Shown here: positions 1-10,432 of the stretch, piece after piece
Layout: each line of letters starts with the position of its first letter
Position numbering within the stretch: position 1 is the stretch's first letter
Position numbers and translations under genes: made by a program
Assembly: GCF_000787575.1 (NCBI RefSeq)
Contig: NW_012236529.1
Coordinates: forward strand, 682,001-746,000
Source: Acytostelium subglobosum LB1
Lineage: Eukaryota > Evosea > Eumycetozoa > Acytosteliales > Acytosteliaceae
DNA length: 64,000 nt
Reading direction: 5' to 3'
Notes under the pieces: generated by a model
What the model was told of the DNA's origin: nothing
What the model saw: only the letters and a program-made list of their open reading frames with translations
Databases searched by the model: none

Positions 1-153
1 GTGGATACATCCCTATTATAATTGATTGATTGATTGAATGAGTGTGTGTGATTGAATCTGAAAGATGTCCCAATTTGGACTTGATTATTATCAGTGTGCG
101 TGTGTTTGAATGTGTAATTGATCGACCATCAATGCGCAAGTTTAACACATGTG

Positions 154-1706
154 ATGATACTTAGTTCAGTTAAATCAAGTGGTGCTACTCCAACACAACA
201 CAAAGAGATACAACCAAGGATGCCATCACCATTCTCATACTCACCAATCAAGTTGGAACTCAGTTTGAGTTCATTAGGATTATTAACTTCATCAGTATTG
301 ATTGCATCATACTTATACTTGCCAATGACTCCTTCGATCAAGTTGATGCTCGAGACGGGCAAGAGTAGTGGTGCGACGGACCTTGAGGTCCGCTTCATCA
401 TCCTCGGCACACTGACCTACCTCTCCCTCCTTGCAATGGCACTTATATTCAGCAAGGGCATCACCAAACGTATACCAAGGAACATTGCACGATGTACATT
501 CGGTGCACTGGGCTTACTGTCCATCATCAACTTCTTCCTCGTGTTCATCATGGACCTGCCCTACCTCCAACATGGCAGTGACCTTGCCTATGCCAACATC
601 ACTGGCAATGGTACCAGCCACTTCCCAGTCATCAATGATCGCCAACTTCACTTCCGATGTTACAGCAACCCTCAGTCATGTCTGCAACATGATGGTGATG
701 TTGAAGGAAGTTTGAGTTGCAACAACTCCAAGACCCTTGTATTCGATGCAGGTATGTGATCATCATTCATTCAATCAATCAATCAAAGACTAAAATCAAA
801 CCAAAGGCACACCATTCTTTAGTACTATATGGGGCAATGTATTGGAGACGCTCAACCAAAGGATGGACAACAATCAGGGTGGTCTTTCACAAGTATCTGA
901 TTATTGTGTATATGACCGATATGGTTTTGGATGGAGTGATTATATCGGTGTGTCAGTGCCCGTGGTACAGACCGTTGATGACCTCAAACAATCATTGTCC
1001 CAACTTGGTGTTAATGACAATATAATACTAGTTGGATGGTCATATGGTGGAATCATTGCACAAGTATACGCATCCATGTATCCCAACAGCATTGATGGTG
1101 TCGTCCTCGTCGACTCCATGGACATCTACGACATCAGCGTCAACATGACCCAAGGTATCGAGCATGGTAAAATGGTAAATAATAATATTTATTCGTCATG
1201 ATCAATCAATCAATCATGGAATGGTTCCACCATACATACTAATCACCCAATCACTCTATCAGTCATTCCATATTTTGACATTGTTGGAAGTTACTGGAAT
1301 ACCAAGATTGATCAACTCGTATCCATTGGAGAGTGGATATCTGGGGAATGATGTGACGTTGGACAAGAACTTGAGGACGTACTCCAATCATGTGTATCAT
1401 ACTTGTAACTTCCTTCAATCATCATGGTTCGAGTTGAACACAATACTTGGTGCATTGGCATACTTGAAGGATATGATGTACAATTACAATCAAGGTGGTA
1501 ATAGTATGCCATTCTTGGGTGACATGCCTTTAGTTGTATTGACAGCAACAATTAACTCACAGGACAATTGGATAGAGAGACAGAATGAGTTGGCAATGTT
1601 ATCAACCAATCATTTCCACATCATTAATAACTATACAGATCACTTCATTCCAGTACATAATTCATCGGCAATTGTAGAATCGATAGTAAAGTGTCTAGAA
1701 ATGTAA
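154..1706 (+). CDS. Membrane-anchored alpha/beta hydrolase
   Basis: Three exons (154-751, 807-1174, 1263-1706) join in frame to 469 codons. Three hydrophobic segments lie near residues 37-56, 80-100 and 114-133, so the catalytic part probably faces the lumen or outside; N-glycosylation motifs such as NITG and NGTS follow the third segment. The fold signature is the nucleophile elbow GWSYGG (Ser near 278), followed by the strand VVLVDSMD and a late His in TDHFIP (near 449), a plausible catalytic His. The substrate is unknown; family members include lipases, esterases and peptidases. The first ATG in the open frame is at 154; the next in-frame Met, at 220, is an alternative start. Exon 2 could also end slightly earlier, but only the 1175-1262 intron keeps frame with the full third exon. 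The stop codon overlaps a poly(A) signal. Confidence 0.8.
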
Positions 1707-1710
1707 TAAA
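1705..1710 (+). promoter_or_regulatory. Poly(A) signal overlapping the hydrolase stop codon
   Basis: The hydrolase stop TAA (1704-1706) runs into AATAAA (1705-1710), giving TAATAAA. No other AATAAA is seen shortly downstream. The 3' UTR would therefore be very short. Confidence 0.6.
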
Positions 1711-1809
1711 TCAATCAAATATTAGTCTTTTGATCCATCTTCGGTCCATTTCTTCACCTCAACATTCATTCTATGTCTTCGTACAATAATTCACCATTGA
1801 CGGTCTCGA

Positions 1810-1894
1810 GTTCGCAGTATCTCTTCATCAGACGACTACGTCAAAAAAATTAGCTCATTAAGTCATGGCGACCTCGTCAAGAGATACTGCGAAC
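1810..1894. repeat. Inverted repeat beside an assembly gap
   Basis: The 16-nt arm GTTCGCAGTATCTCTT (1810-1825) has an exact reverse complement at 1879-1894, with a 53-nt loop. The right arm touches the first N of the gap, so the structure may continue into unassembled sequence. It could be the end of a small mobile element or a hairpin; nothing else identifies it. Confidence 0.6.
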
Positions 1895-1994
1895 NNNNNN
1901 NNNNNNNNNNNNNNNNNNNNNNNNNNNNNNNNNNNNNNNNNNNNNNNNNNNNNNNNNNNNNNNNNNNNNNNNNNNNNNNNNNNNNNNNNNNNNN
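1895..1994. other. Assembly gap (100 N)
   Basis: Exactly 100 N, the usual placeholder for a gap of unknown size. It lies between an inverted repeat and a tRNA gene, a neighbourhood where dictyostelid mobile elements often sit, so a repeat that resisted assembly is a reasonable guess. Confidence 0.95.
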
Positions 1995-2088
1995 ATGAAG
2001 TGATTGAGTGCGCGAAGCGACATCAAAACACTTTGGAAAACGAATCATTCGACTCTGGAAGTTCCTCATGTTACACTACTCTCCACCC

Positions 2089-2103
2089 AAAAAAAAAACA
2101 AAA
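2089..2103 (-). terminator. Pol III terminator of tRNA-Leu
   Basis: On the minus strand, starting 5 nt after the tRNA 3' end, there is TTTTG followed by a run of ten T. This is a strong RNA polymerase III termination signal. Confidence 0.8.
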
Positions 2104-2107
2104 GGTT

Positions 2108-2190
2108 TGTACACTGTGAGATTTGAACTCACGCTTCCGAAGAAATTAGTGCCTTAAACTAACGCCTTAGACCAACTCGGCCAAGTGTAC
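2108..2190 (-). tRNA. tRNA-Leu (AAG)
   Basis: An 83-nt class II tRNA on the minus strand. The acceptor arm pairs GTACACT with AGTGTAC, plus discriminator A. The D arm contains TGGCCGAGTTGGT (A box). The anticodon stem TTAGT/ACTAA encloses the loop TTAAGGC, giving anticodon AAG, which reads CUU leucine. The long variable arm TTTCTTCGGAA is typical of tRNA-Leu. The T arm GTGAG-TTCAAAT-CTCAC is the B box. No intron. CCA is not encoded, as usual in eukaryotes. Confidence 0.96.
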
Positions 2191-2803
2191 TGATGATTTC
2201 AGATATGAATTTGCACTAGTTTTATGTGTAAAAATCGCGATTTTCTGAATCACTTTTTAAGATGCCCTGATCTTTCTCATCAACTAGTGTAGAACACCAG
2301 AAAGGATCATTGTTTAGAAATTAGAGAGTTTGTAAAGGCACTACTCCTGAGAATGCAGAACATCTTCACCGACCTGCCCCTCTAAATCGGCAATTGTCCA
2401 AACTTTCAATCTGATTGGACGAACAATGAAATCAGATTTGAAGGCCAATCCCCATCCCCCTTCAAACGTCGCAGTGACTCGTCGATTGGTATTTTGATTG
2501 AATTGACCCAGAAGGATGGATAATTCGTACGGAATTTGTATCTTCCACAGACAAGACACGGCAATGAGAGATGAGCGGTCTCTTGACAAGACTCATAGGG
2601 TGGCACTTCTTCACGGTGAACTTGTACTCATTGCTGGAGAGCGGAATGAGGGAAACTAGCTGCAACAGCCAGAGTGTATTCTTGGCGAGTCTTCATTGTA
2701 GTTACTGACTTTGAGCATATTATGATAAGGCAGTTCTTCTTCTTCCATTCATTCAATCATTCAATCATTCGATTATTCCAAGATACATACATATAAATTA
2801 ATA
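2191..2803. other. Intergenic, with short overlapping minus-strand open frames
   Basis: No confident gene. Three minus-strand open frames of 66-82 codons overlap at 2341-2665. One contains a protein-like stretch (IPYELSILLGQF, then ATFEGGWGLAF), but none has a good start, and I recognise no family. It may be a decayed gene fragment or chance. The last 100 bp carry ATTCAATC tracts and AT-rich sequence, likely the promoter of the next gene. Confidence 0.4.
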
Positions 2804-4009
2804 ATGACTCAATCAATCATATTAGTAACACTACTTATAGTTCTTGCTACATCAATAATAACAGTTAGTACGGATCATTGTCAAGTCGTTTAGGCGACCT
2901 AAAATTATTAATCCATACCCAATCATTCACTCATTAATAAAGAATGCCAGTCTGATCCATTCCAATTGCCTAATAATATTGTGGAGAGTATGAAGAACCT
3001 TAATGCCAATATATCAGAGTCATCCACTGTTCGTATCGACAAGTACAACACCCAGATCAATTTGACCCCAAGTGGACGTCCAGTCAACCATAACTACTCT
3101 GATGTAACATGCCAATGTGTTGAATCTTCAATGCATTGTACCAGACCGACAAAGCTCATTGATATAATCATCCAGATGCCATTCTTGACCATGAGTTGCA
3201 TCCCATCCAACAACACTGATCCATGTATCACCGGTACCTGCACCCCGGGTGTCGGATGCCAGACTGTCAACACCACCTGTAATGACTTTAATGCCTGCAC
3301 CATCGACTCTTGTGACTCGTTGGCAGGAGGATGCCAACATCAAACCGTTAGCTGTGATGATGGTGACTCATGTACCCTGGACACGTGCGACCAGACTACA
3401 GGCGGCTGCGCCCACACTGCCATCTCGTGTGATGATCACAATGCTTGCACTGTGGACTATTGTACAAGATATGATGGATGTCAACATGTCCAAGACAACT
3501 GCACCAGCCCAGACCCATGCCGCATTGCGTCGTGTGACCCGATCCAAGGTTGTGAGCTGAGCCCAGTTGAGTGTGACGACCACGATGCTTGCACTGAAGA
3601 CGAATGCTGGTCATTTGATGGAAAATGTCATTCCTACCAGATCAACTGCACCAGTCCCGACCCTTGCCAGATTGCCTCTTGTGATCCAGTGCATGGATGT
3701 ATGTTGACACCTGTCGACTGTGACGATGGCAATGCGTGTACAAGCGATGAGTGCTCCTCCATTGATGGTGGAGCATGTAGATTCACTGCAATCAACTGCA
3801 CCAGTCCAGACCCATGCCACATTGCCACATGTGATCCACACCAAGGATGTCAATTGACCGAAGTCCATTGTCCATTCATCGACATCTGTCACGTTGGACT
3901 ATGCAACATTGAAACCGGACATTGTGATTCCACACCAATCGTCTGTCCATCAGGACACAAGTGTCATCACAAGAAGGGATGTTTCAAAGAACCAAAGAAC
4001 AATTATTAA
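2804..4009 (+). CDS. Secreted Cys-rich CTDC-repeat extracellular matrix protein
   Basis: Exon 1 (2804-2867) encodes a signal peptide, MTQSIILVTLLIVLATSI. Exon 2 (2943-4009) encodes the rest; total about 376 residues. The mature protein is a run of slime-mould Cys repeats (Dicty_CTDC): units of the form CDDxNACTxDxC alternate with CTSPDPCxIASCDPxxGC. The Cys content is very high and several N-glycosylation sites (NCTS) recur. The family includes the D. discoideum prestalk/stalk matrix proteins EcmA and EcmB, which form slime sheath and stalk tube, but with far fewer repeats here. It is probably an extracellular matrix or sheath component. The donor at 2868 (GTACGG) is the one that keeps frame; the nearby GTTAGT at 2864 does not. 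Confidence 0.85.
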
Positions 4010-4413
4010 TTAAACATCATAGTGATACTATCGTGATATTAATATAACATTGACGAGATTGATTGATTGATTGATTGAATTGTTAACACCTAATTCATAT
4101 GTTTGGCTTGATTGACTATTCTTTAAAATCCAAGATAAGCTGAATAATATAGGTGGATAGATAGAAGGGTAACCGATTCGAATATAGATTGACAACATAT
4201 AATAAATATGTGTACAACTAACACACAAGTTGGTGATGATTCATCAAGTCGATGAGTCATTGTGCACAACAACAAATATAAATGGTCCTCTTTGTCAAAG
4301 TGTCAAAACACACATCAATTTCATTTCAAACAAAATAATTTCGTTCAATTCCAAGTTCTCACAATTAATTTACCAACTTCTCGACAAGTTGTCAGTTCAA
4401 AACACAATCCCTC
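4010..4413. other. Intergenic / promoter
   Basis: A 404-bp AT-rich stretch with a TTGATTGATTGA tract near 4056-4077. No gene or RNA recognised; it should hold the promoter of the SARAF gene. Confidence 0.6.
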
Positions 4414-5588
4414 ATGACAGACGAGGCTTATAATCATTACCCTCACGTCGACACACAACACCAATATTATCACCAACATCAACAACACTATAACGATAAC
4501 AACAACAATAATAACAATACCAATACTCATAATCAACAACATACACAAGACGACGAACAAAGAAGAATTAGAAGAATGAGAGGCAAGCGTCTTTGTAGAC
4601 TTATTGTCATCCCAATCTTTTTGATTGTAATATTCTGTGCATTGACTAGAAGCAGTGGCACCCAGAGCAGAGGCGGCGCATCACACAGCAATGCCATACT
4701 CGTTTCAGATATCAAGGCATTGACTTTGAATGCAGATCGTTGGACTAAATCATCCCGTGTATCGTCCATCCCACAACTCGAATGCATTGGTGGCAGCGCC
4801 AGCCATCTATACAACTTGCGTCCCAAGGTCGTACAATGCACCAACAAAGGATCGGATGGTTCCGATGTACAATGGGAGTGCAAGGCATCCCTCGACTCTA
4901 CAGTGCGATTCGGCAAGCTCGATGTCTCATGTGAAGGGTATGTTATGTTGCCTTCCCTCGTCCACTCATTCAATCAATCATTCATTAACATACTCATTCA
5001 ATCAAATCTAGATTTGGCTATGCAGGCGACCCTTACGTATTGAAGGGCTCATGTGGATTGCGTTATGAACTCGAGTACACTAGCCCAGAGAGCAGGAATC
5101 AACACTATCAGAATGAATCATCATCGTCATCTGGCTCGACTATAATCGTCTGGATACTCATTATTGGATTCGTCATGTTCATCTTCTGGCCATCAAACAA
5201 CAACACACATGGTGGAGCGCATCGTGGCGCATCAGGACCTCATGGACCAGGCTATCCACCCGGCGCCGGCCCATATGGTGGCCCAGGTGGTTACTATCCC
5301 GGCTCGGCACCGGGCACCTACCCAGCACCTGGAGTGTACCCTGGCGACCCATACTATGGACCACAATGCCAACCTGGAGGCTGGAGACCTGGCTTCTGGT
5401 CTGGCGCCGGTCTGGGCTATCTATTCGGACGTCAAAACAGGAACCACTACAACTATGGCCATCACTATCAACCATCTTACGGTGGAGGAGGATGGAACTC
5501 TGGCGGCTCATCATATCGATCATCATCGTCCTCAGGCAGTGGCGTGTCCACTTCCTCAACTGGCTATGCCAGTACCTCATCAAGATGA
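4414..5588 (+). CDS. saraf: SARAF (TMEM66) homologue
   Basis: Two exons (4414-4937, 5012-5588) give 366 residues. SARAF is an ER membrane protein that damps store-operated Ca2+ entry in animals by acting on STIM. The N-terminus is Asn/Gln/His-rich, followed by a hydrophobic segment at about 60-77 that may act as a signal anchor. The luminal domain holds the family hallmarks: LECIGGSA, VVQCTNKGSDGSDVQWECK, and, across the splice junction, FGKLDVSCEGFGYAGDPY then LKGSCGLRYELEY. A second TM lies near 218-234. The tail is Ser-rich and then Gly/Pro/Tyr-rich up to the stop, resembling the proline-rich cytosolic tail of animal SARAF. Family assignment is strong; a Ca2+-entry role here is by analogy. 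Confidence 0.92.
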
Positions 5589-5685
5589 GTTGATTGATTG
5601 ATCGTGTCTTGCGGTGACATGTATAGAATAAATAACCAAGGTTGACTCAACCAATATGTATGAATGAAGATGTCATGATTGAGTT

Positions 5686-5716
5686 GGGGAGTTGGGGAGT
5701 TTATTGGGAGTTGGGG
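5686..5716 (+). repeat. G-tract cluster (possible G-quadruplex)
   Basis: Four G runs (5686-5689, 5694-5697, 5706-5708, 5713-5716) are separated by AGTT-type spacers, made by an imperfect GAGTTGGGGAGT repeat. It lies just past the 3' end of the minus-strand RNase P RNA, where the transcript strand would be C-rich. Confidence 0.5.
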
Positions 5717-5727
5717 AGTGGATACAT

Positions 5728-6131
5728 CTTTAGAGTAAGCCTCGTTCTGTAAGGAGTGTCTGCCGGGTGGGGCGAGGACATCCTAATTGCATTGTTCTAC
5801 TTGTGCGACCAAAGGTGGCCGTACTCGTCTGGGATGAGCTCCGGTCATATCCTGACCTTCTTTGCTTGTATGACGAGCCTTTCCAGATGGGCTGGGCGGG
5901 CGTTGGTACGGCGACATAACCATTGCGGTCGATACTTTCTATCCTTGGGTCCGAGGAATTTCCCCGAAGCAGGCTGCTGCGGTCCTTCTGCCGGGTGGCG
6001 GAGGGTGCGTCAGTTTCTTGATTGGCGCCAGTCTATGACTGACTATCGTTTAAGAGCGATCCATTTGTATGCTTCGATTGCAATTCTTGAGATGTAACAA
6101 ATGTAAAATGAACTTGATCATACTCTCTAAG
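5728..6131 (-). ncRNA. RNase P RNA (nuclear)
   Basis: The catalytic RNA of RNase P, which removes tRNA 5' leaders. On the minus strand, CR-V reads ACAGAACGAGGCTTA (plus 5736-5750), matching the ACAGAAnnnGGCTTA consensus. CR-I reads GGGGAAATTCCTCGG (plus 5951-5965), close to the eukaryotic GGGAAATTC form. The two pair as helix P4 through CCTCG and CGAGG, with bases differing from the bacterial version in a compensating way. A possible P1 pairs CTTAGAG (plus 6125-6131) with CTCTAAAG (plus 5728-5735), which sets the boundaries given; the 5' end is uncertain and could be nearer 6080. The region is visibly GC-richer than its flanks. No clear pol III T-run follows the 3' end. The only open frame across it is on the other strand and is not a gene. 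Confidence 0.85.
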
Positions 6132-6229
6132 TACACTGTGTCTCGCACAGGAGTCAGTGAGCGAGTGTGATTGCTCATCAAATAAAATAAAATAAGTTGA
6201 AAATGATATGATGAACGTTACTTGGTGTG

Positions 6230-7942
6230 ATGGGAAGTTTGATTGGGTGTGAGCTTCAGGAAGTGGGAGAGCTCAAGAGGGCGAAGGGTCGTCAAGATGT
6301 AGCAATCTCCATAGAGATACATCATAATCAAATGGATGAGCACACTGATAATATGGGTGACAGCATGTCTACAGAATTTCCACAACATCAACAACAACAG
6401 CAGCATGAAGCGGTGGTGATGATGATGATGGACCTACCTTTGATCGTACAATTGAAGATCCAGTTATATTGTTTGAATGACCAATCGACCAATGTTGAAT
6501 GGAGATACTCTTTAAACTTGGTGTCATCACATTGGTTCTTCAACTTTGCAAATAATTGGTACAATGGATTGAGCTTCACACCAAACACGGTGATCAATGG
6601 CCGCCGTGGAGACATACGCAGCACCATAGATCAATTGATAGACATACATGTGGTCAACCCATTATACGAGCTGTCCACCTACGCCAAGGATGTGGCCATG
6701 TTCGAGACAAACTTCCTGAAGCTGGCCACCAGCGACAAGAGGAACCACTTGTTCCGCAACCTGAGGTCGCTGAGCTTGGTCCCGAGCTACGGACGATTTC
6801 CCGCCCAGCTCTCGCTGGCCAACATTCTCTCGCCAGTCGCATCCACATTGACCGAGATACACTTGCTCTTCCCTGAAGAGTCGGCGATTGATCAAGCATT
6901 CTACACGTCACTGTTGGCCCACCACCAGGCCCTGACAACTCTACACGTGTTCCTTCGTACGGCGGACGATGGCAGCGAGCGATACGCACACTGGCTCGAC
7001 TACATATCAAAGGCAGAGGGTCTGCAGAGCATAGGCTTTGGCATAAAATGCCGGGCACTGGTGCCCTCGGGTCGGCTCGCAGACATCATCCTCCAAGACA
7101 ACCTGCGCACACAGCTTACCGGTGTGTCGATTGGTACACTGCGCCACACAGACTGCACATTGGTGATTGATCGCGAGTTGCTCACCTCGCTCAGACAACT
7201 ACCCAAACTGACGCGACTTGAGTTTGGCAAACACTGCGACCTGCCAGAACTGTGCGACCTGCTCAACAAACATCCAACATTGACCAGTTTCACAATGCAG
7301 GTGATCACCGATCCCAACTTGATCAAGTCGCTCAACACCACCAAGGTCACCAAGATCGAGTCCAACGAACTTGATTACAAGTCACTCACACTTGCCTTGG
7401 AGCATGCAATGCTGGCACACGATGATTCGGACAATGCACCGCTGCCCACCACTCTAAAAGTGCTCAACATGCAGCATTACTTCCAAGACTTTGGACTGTC
7501 TTGGACGCCGATGCTCAAGGACTTTGATGGATCAGCAGAGGGCGACGGAAAGGAGCCTGTGCCCCACCTCAAGTCACTAAGCGAGTTGACGCTGGTGCTC
7601 GTGTCAGTGTTGGACAAAGGGCAAAAGATGTTGGAGACGATCGACCACTTGGTAAAGGGCTTGCCAGCGCTGCGAGTGTTGAACATCCACTCGATGCTGG
7701 CGCTGACCTACACTCTAAGGTCGTTGTTGGATGAGAAGATGGCGAGCTGGCCGCATTTGGACAAGCTGGTGCTGGTGATCGAGGATGACTTTGACTATGG
7801 TCAAGTGTACACATACTATCAACACGACTACAACACACCTGAAGTATATCGGATGCCACTGACATTGACAGAGTCGGGTGATGACGACAATGACAACAAC
7901 GACGACGAAGGCGAAGAAGAGTATGAGTTTGACTTTATATGA
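6230..7942 (+). CDS. F-box/LRR-like dictyostelid protein
   Basis: A single-exon frame of up to 571 codons. The first ATG is at 6230, but the segment before HQQQQQH is poorly protein-like, so Met codons at 6332 or 6353 are plausible starts. After a Gln/His stretch and MMMMDLP comes an F-box-like region (LPLIVQLKIQLYC, then a WRYSLNLVSSHWF segment), the usual opening of many dictyostelid F-box proteins. The rest has irregular Leu-rich segments (LRNLRSLSLV, LTTLHVFL, LPALRVLNIHS) suggesting LRR-like repeats. The C-terminus is strongly acidic (DDDNDNNDDEGEEE). A substrate adaptor for an SCF ubiquitin ligase is possible. No intron seen. Confidence 0.7.
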   Translation: MGSLIGCELQEVGELKRAKGRQDVAISIEIHHNQMDEHTDNMGDSMSTEFPQHQQQQQHEAVVMMMMDLPLIVQLKIQLYCLNDQSTNVEWRYSLNLVSSHWFFNFANNWYNGLSFTPNTVINGRRGDIRSTIDQLIDIHVVNPLYELSTYAKDVAMFETNFLKLATSDKRNHLFRNLRSLSLVPSYGRFPAQLSLANILSPVASTLTEIHLLFPEESAIDQAFYTSLLAHHQALTTLHVFLRTADDGSERYAHWLDYISKAEGLQSIGFGIKCRALVPSGRLADIILQDNLRTQLTGVSIGTLRHTDCTLVIDRELLTSLRQLPKLTRLEFGKHCDLPELCDLLNKHPTLTSFTMQVITDPNLIKSLNTTKVTKIESNELDYKSLTLALEHAMLAHDDSDNAPLPTTLKVLNMQHYFQDFGLSWTPMLKDFDGSAEGDGKEPVPHLKSLSELTLVLVSVLDKGQKMLETIDHLVKGLPALRVLNIHSMLALTYTLRSLLDEKMASWPHLDKLVLVIEDDFDYGQVYTYYQHDYNTPEVYRMPLTLTESGDDDNDNNDDEGEEEYEFDFI

Positions 7943-8450
7943 TGGCGAGGAGTTTTGATCATCTCAACATTTGCCAACAACACGACAATGAATGGAAGTT
8001 GGAATGACAACAACAACATACACACATTGGTTTTCGGGCGAAAGAAATCTTCGTCATATGATTTATCTGATTCAAAGTGTGGGTGTGTGCGAGTGTGAGT
8101 GATTGATCCAACAACTTTCGTATCTTTGCTTGAGTGTTTCAGAGTGGGTGATCAACGTTTGATCAATGGGGTGTGTGGATCTGTTGAGGACGATACGATC
8201 GTATCTTGATGGTAATCCACATACCACACACACATCTCACAGATAGAACATTCATTCATCCATTCATTCCCTTCATTCATTCATTCATTCATACATACAT
8301 TCACTTCATTCATTCACTTCATTCATACATATGATCATATCTGATATGTTCCTACTGTAATAAGTTCATACATATCCCAACTCGATATATCAATATATAC
8401 ATATATTCAATCAATCAAGCAATCAAACGGCCAGGCCATATTATAATAAT
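7943..8450. other. Intergenic / promoter
   Basis: A 508-bp region with CATTCATTCATT runs at about 8250-8330 and several GATC-rich palindromic patches (near 8190-8210). No gene seen. It should contain the PP2C promoter. Confidence 0.5.
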
Positions 8451-10094
8451 ATGGCCTCATCAATCTATGTCAACAATAATAATAATGGCATATACTTACC
8501 GCCAACGCCAACGCCAACACCATCAACTCCACATATACATGGCAATACATCAACTACAACAACATCAATAGGTGCCACTGCTGCATTGCCAGCGGCATCA
8601 ACATCAACAACATATCAGATACATGGTAGACCACAACAACAAATGCCACTTGATCAAATGCCTGGCACCCATCAATTCGCCATCCATCAGACACAGCTCA
8701 GCAGCAATGACTCTCAACCATCATCATCATCTCCACTACTCCAACATCATCATCACCACCATCATCATCATCAACACCAACAAGTATTATCACATGATCA
8801 TGATCATGACCATGACCATGACCATCATCATCATCACTACATCAACGAACAACATCAAATAACCAATACCAATGAATATGATCAAGATATATCTGGCAAT
8901 ATGAGTACATACTCAGCAGACATGATAGACAATGTTGGATATACCACAGCCATTGGCGACAGGATCGATAATCAGGACAGCTTCTTCATTAACCAAATAG
9001 ATGGAAAGGATATATTAATGCTTGGCGTATTCGATGGGTATGTTTGATTGATCGAGATTGGTGGTCCACTGGATTGATTGATTGATTGAACTGACACCCT
9101 ACCCTTTGGAACCATTCCAATACCAAATCCAAAGACATGGTAACCTTGGCGATCAAGCCTCAGTAATTGCCAATGAGATAATCAATCAACATTTGACAAA
9201 TAGTTTCGATACAGACACTCCATGTATGTACATCCATCGATCGTCTACTCGCGCAATCAATCACCACTCACTCACTCAATCAATCAATCAATCAATCAAT
9301 CAAGTGGACGAATCTATAATGGAGTCATTTTCACAGGCCAATCATACATTGATTGAGGAAGGACAGAGACAGGGCTTTGATAATGGTACGACGGCAACGG
9401 TGGCCATTGTTGAGAAGGATCGTTTGACAGTTGGATGGGTCGGAGACTCTGGTGCAGTGCTATGTCGCTATGATTCATATCGTCAGGCCTACCACTGCAT
9501 GGCGTTGACATCAGATCATCGTCCAGAGAACAAGGCCGAACGTGCACGTATTGAAGCTGGAAATGGACGTGTTGTCAACCGATACAGTGTATGGAGACTG
9601 GTGCCCAGCGAGCAAGACTACACCGACGCCGACATTGTCCGCGGTCGACTGGCACTCAACATGAGCCGATCACTAGGACATTATATACTGAGTCAGTACG
9701 GGCTGTCTGCGCGACCCGACATCAACACGGTAAACATCTATCCCAACGACATATTGATCGTTGCAAGTGATGGACTGTGGAATGCCATGGACCTCTGTAA
9801 AGTAGAATCAATCCTGTCCAAGCTTCACAACGCCTCACTTCTCCAACTACGCAACAGCAACGATGGTGCCAACGATGGTGGCATGTCCTACGAGTCAATC
9901 AATACCCAAACTATAACTGAACATTTGGTATGTCTTCATCCTCACATTCGATCATTCATTCATTCGATCAATCATTCATTCATACTAACATGAACATCAT
10001 CATCAATGTTTAGTCAAGGGAAGCACAAAGGATATGTGCCAAGGACAATGTAGAGTGTGACAACGTTACGATATGTTGTTACCAACACCTGTAA
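8451..10094 (+). CDS. PP2C-family protein phosphatase
   Basis: Four exons (8451-9037, 9135-9223, 9305-9927, 10014-10094) give 459 residues. This is a metal-dependent Ser/Thr phosphatase. About 160 low-complexity residues come first (Thr/Pro-rich, then poly-His, a His-Asp dipeptide run and more His). The catalytic core follows: GDRIDNQDSFF, VFDGHGNLGDQAS (metal Asp; DGHG is built across the first splice junction), DNGTTATVA, VGWVGDSGAVL, TSDHRPENKAE, LNMSRSLG, ASDGLWNAMD, and AKDN in the short last exon. Metal-binding Asp residues in DGHG, SDG and KDN are kept; the usual R(A/S)LGD is RSLGH and DGLWD is DGLWN. Intron 2 (81 nt) keeps frame and has no stop, so retention would add 27 residues. Confidence 0.9.
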
Positions 10095-10432
10095 ATACAA
10101 ATATGACTACATTGTAACTTTAACTTTATCTTTATCTTTGTCAATTGAGTGGAGCTCGACAACCTTGCAAAGGAAGTGAGTTCATGCCTTTAGGTGACTC
10201 AATTCGCAAAGGGGTCACCCTTCATTGAATCGCGAAAACTGAAGAACTTCTTTGCAAAGTTCGTGACTGTCACTGCTGGCACATCTTGTTTGAATCATCC
10301 AATTCCCCCTTGTTATTGTTATCATTATTATTATTATGTATAACTTGTATTTATAATTATCTCATTATCTCTTAATATATATAACATTAACAACAGTAAT
10401 AAACAACAGTAACATAACAAACATAAACAGAA
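10095..10432. other. Intergenic
   Basis: A 338-bp spacer. The part at 10140-10300 is less AT-rich than its surroundings and holds short complementary stretches (GGTGACTC and GGGGTCACCC near 10190-10220). I could not match it to a known RNA. The last 100 bp are AT-rich promoter-like sequence. Confidence 0.4.

Noticed and set aside
2341-2665. A gene on the minus strand
   Set aside because: Three overlapping frames share the protein-like signal and none has a good start; kept only as a note on the spacer.
5756-6097. 113-codon plus-strand frame
   Set aside because: It lies inside the RNase P RNA on the opposite strand and matches no protein family.
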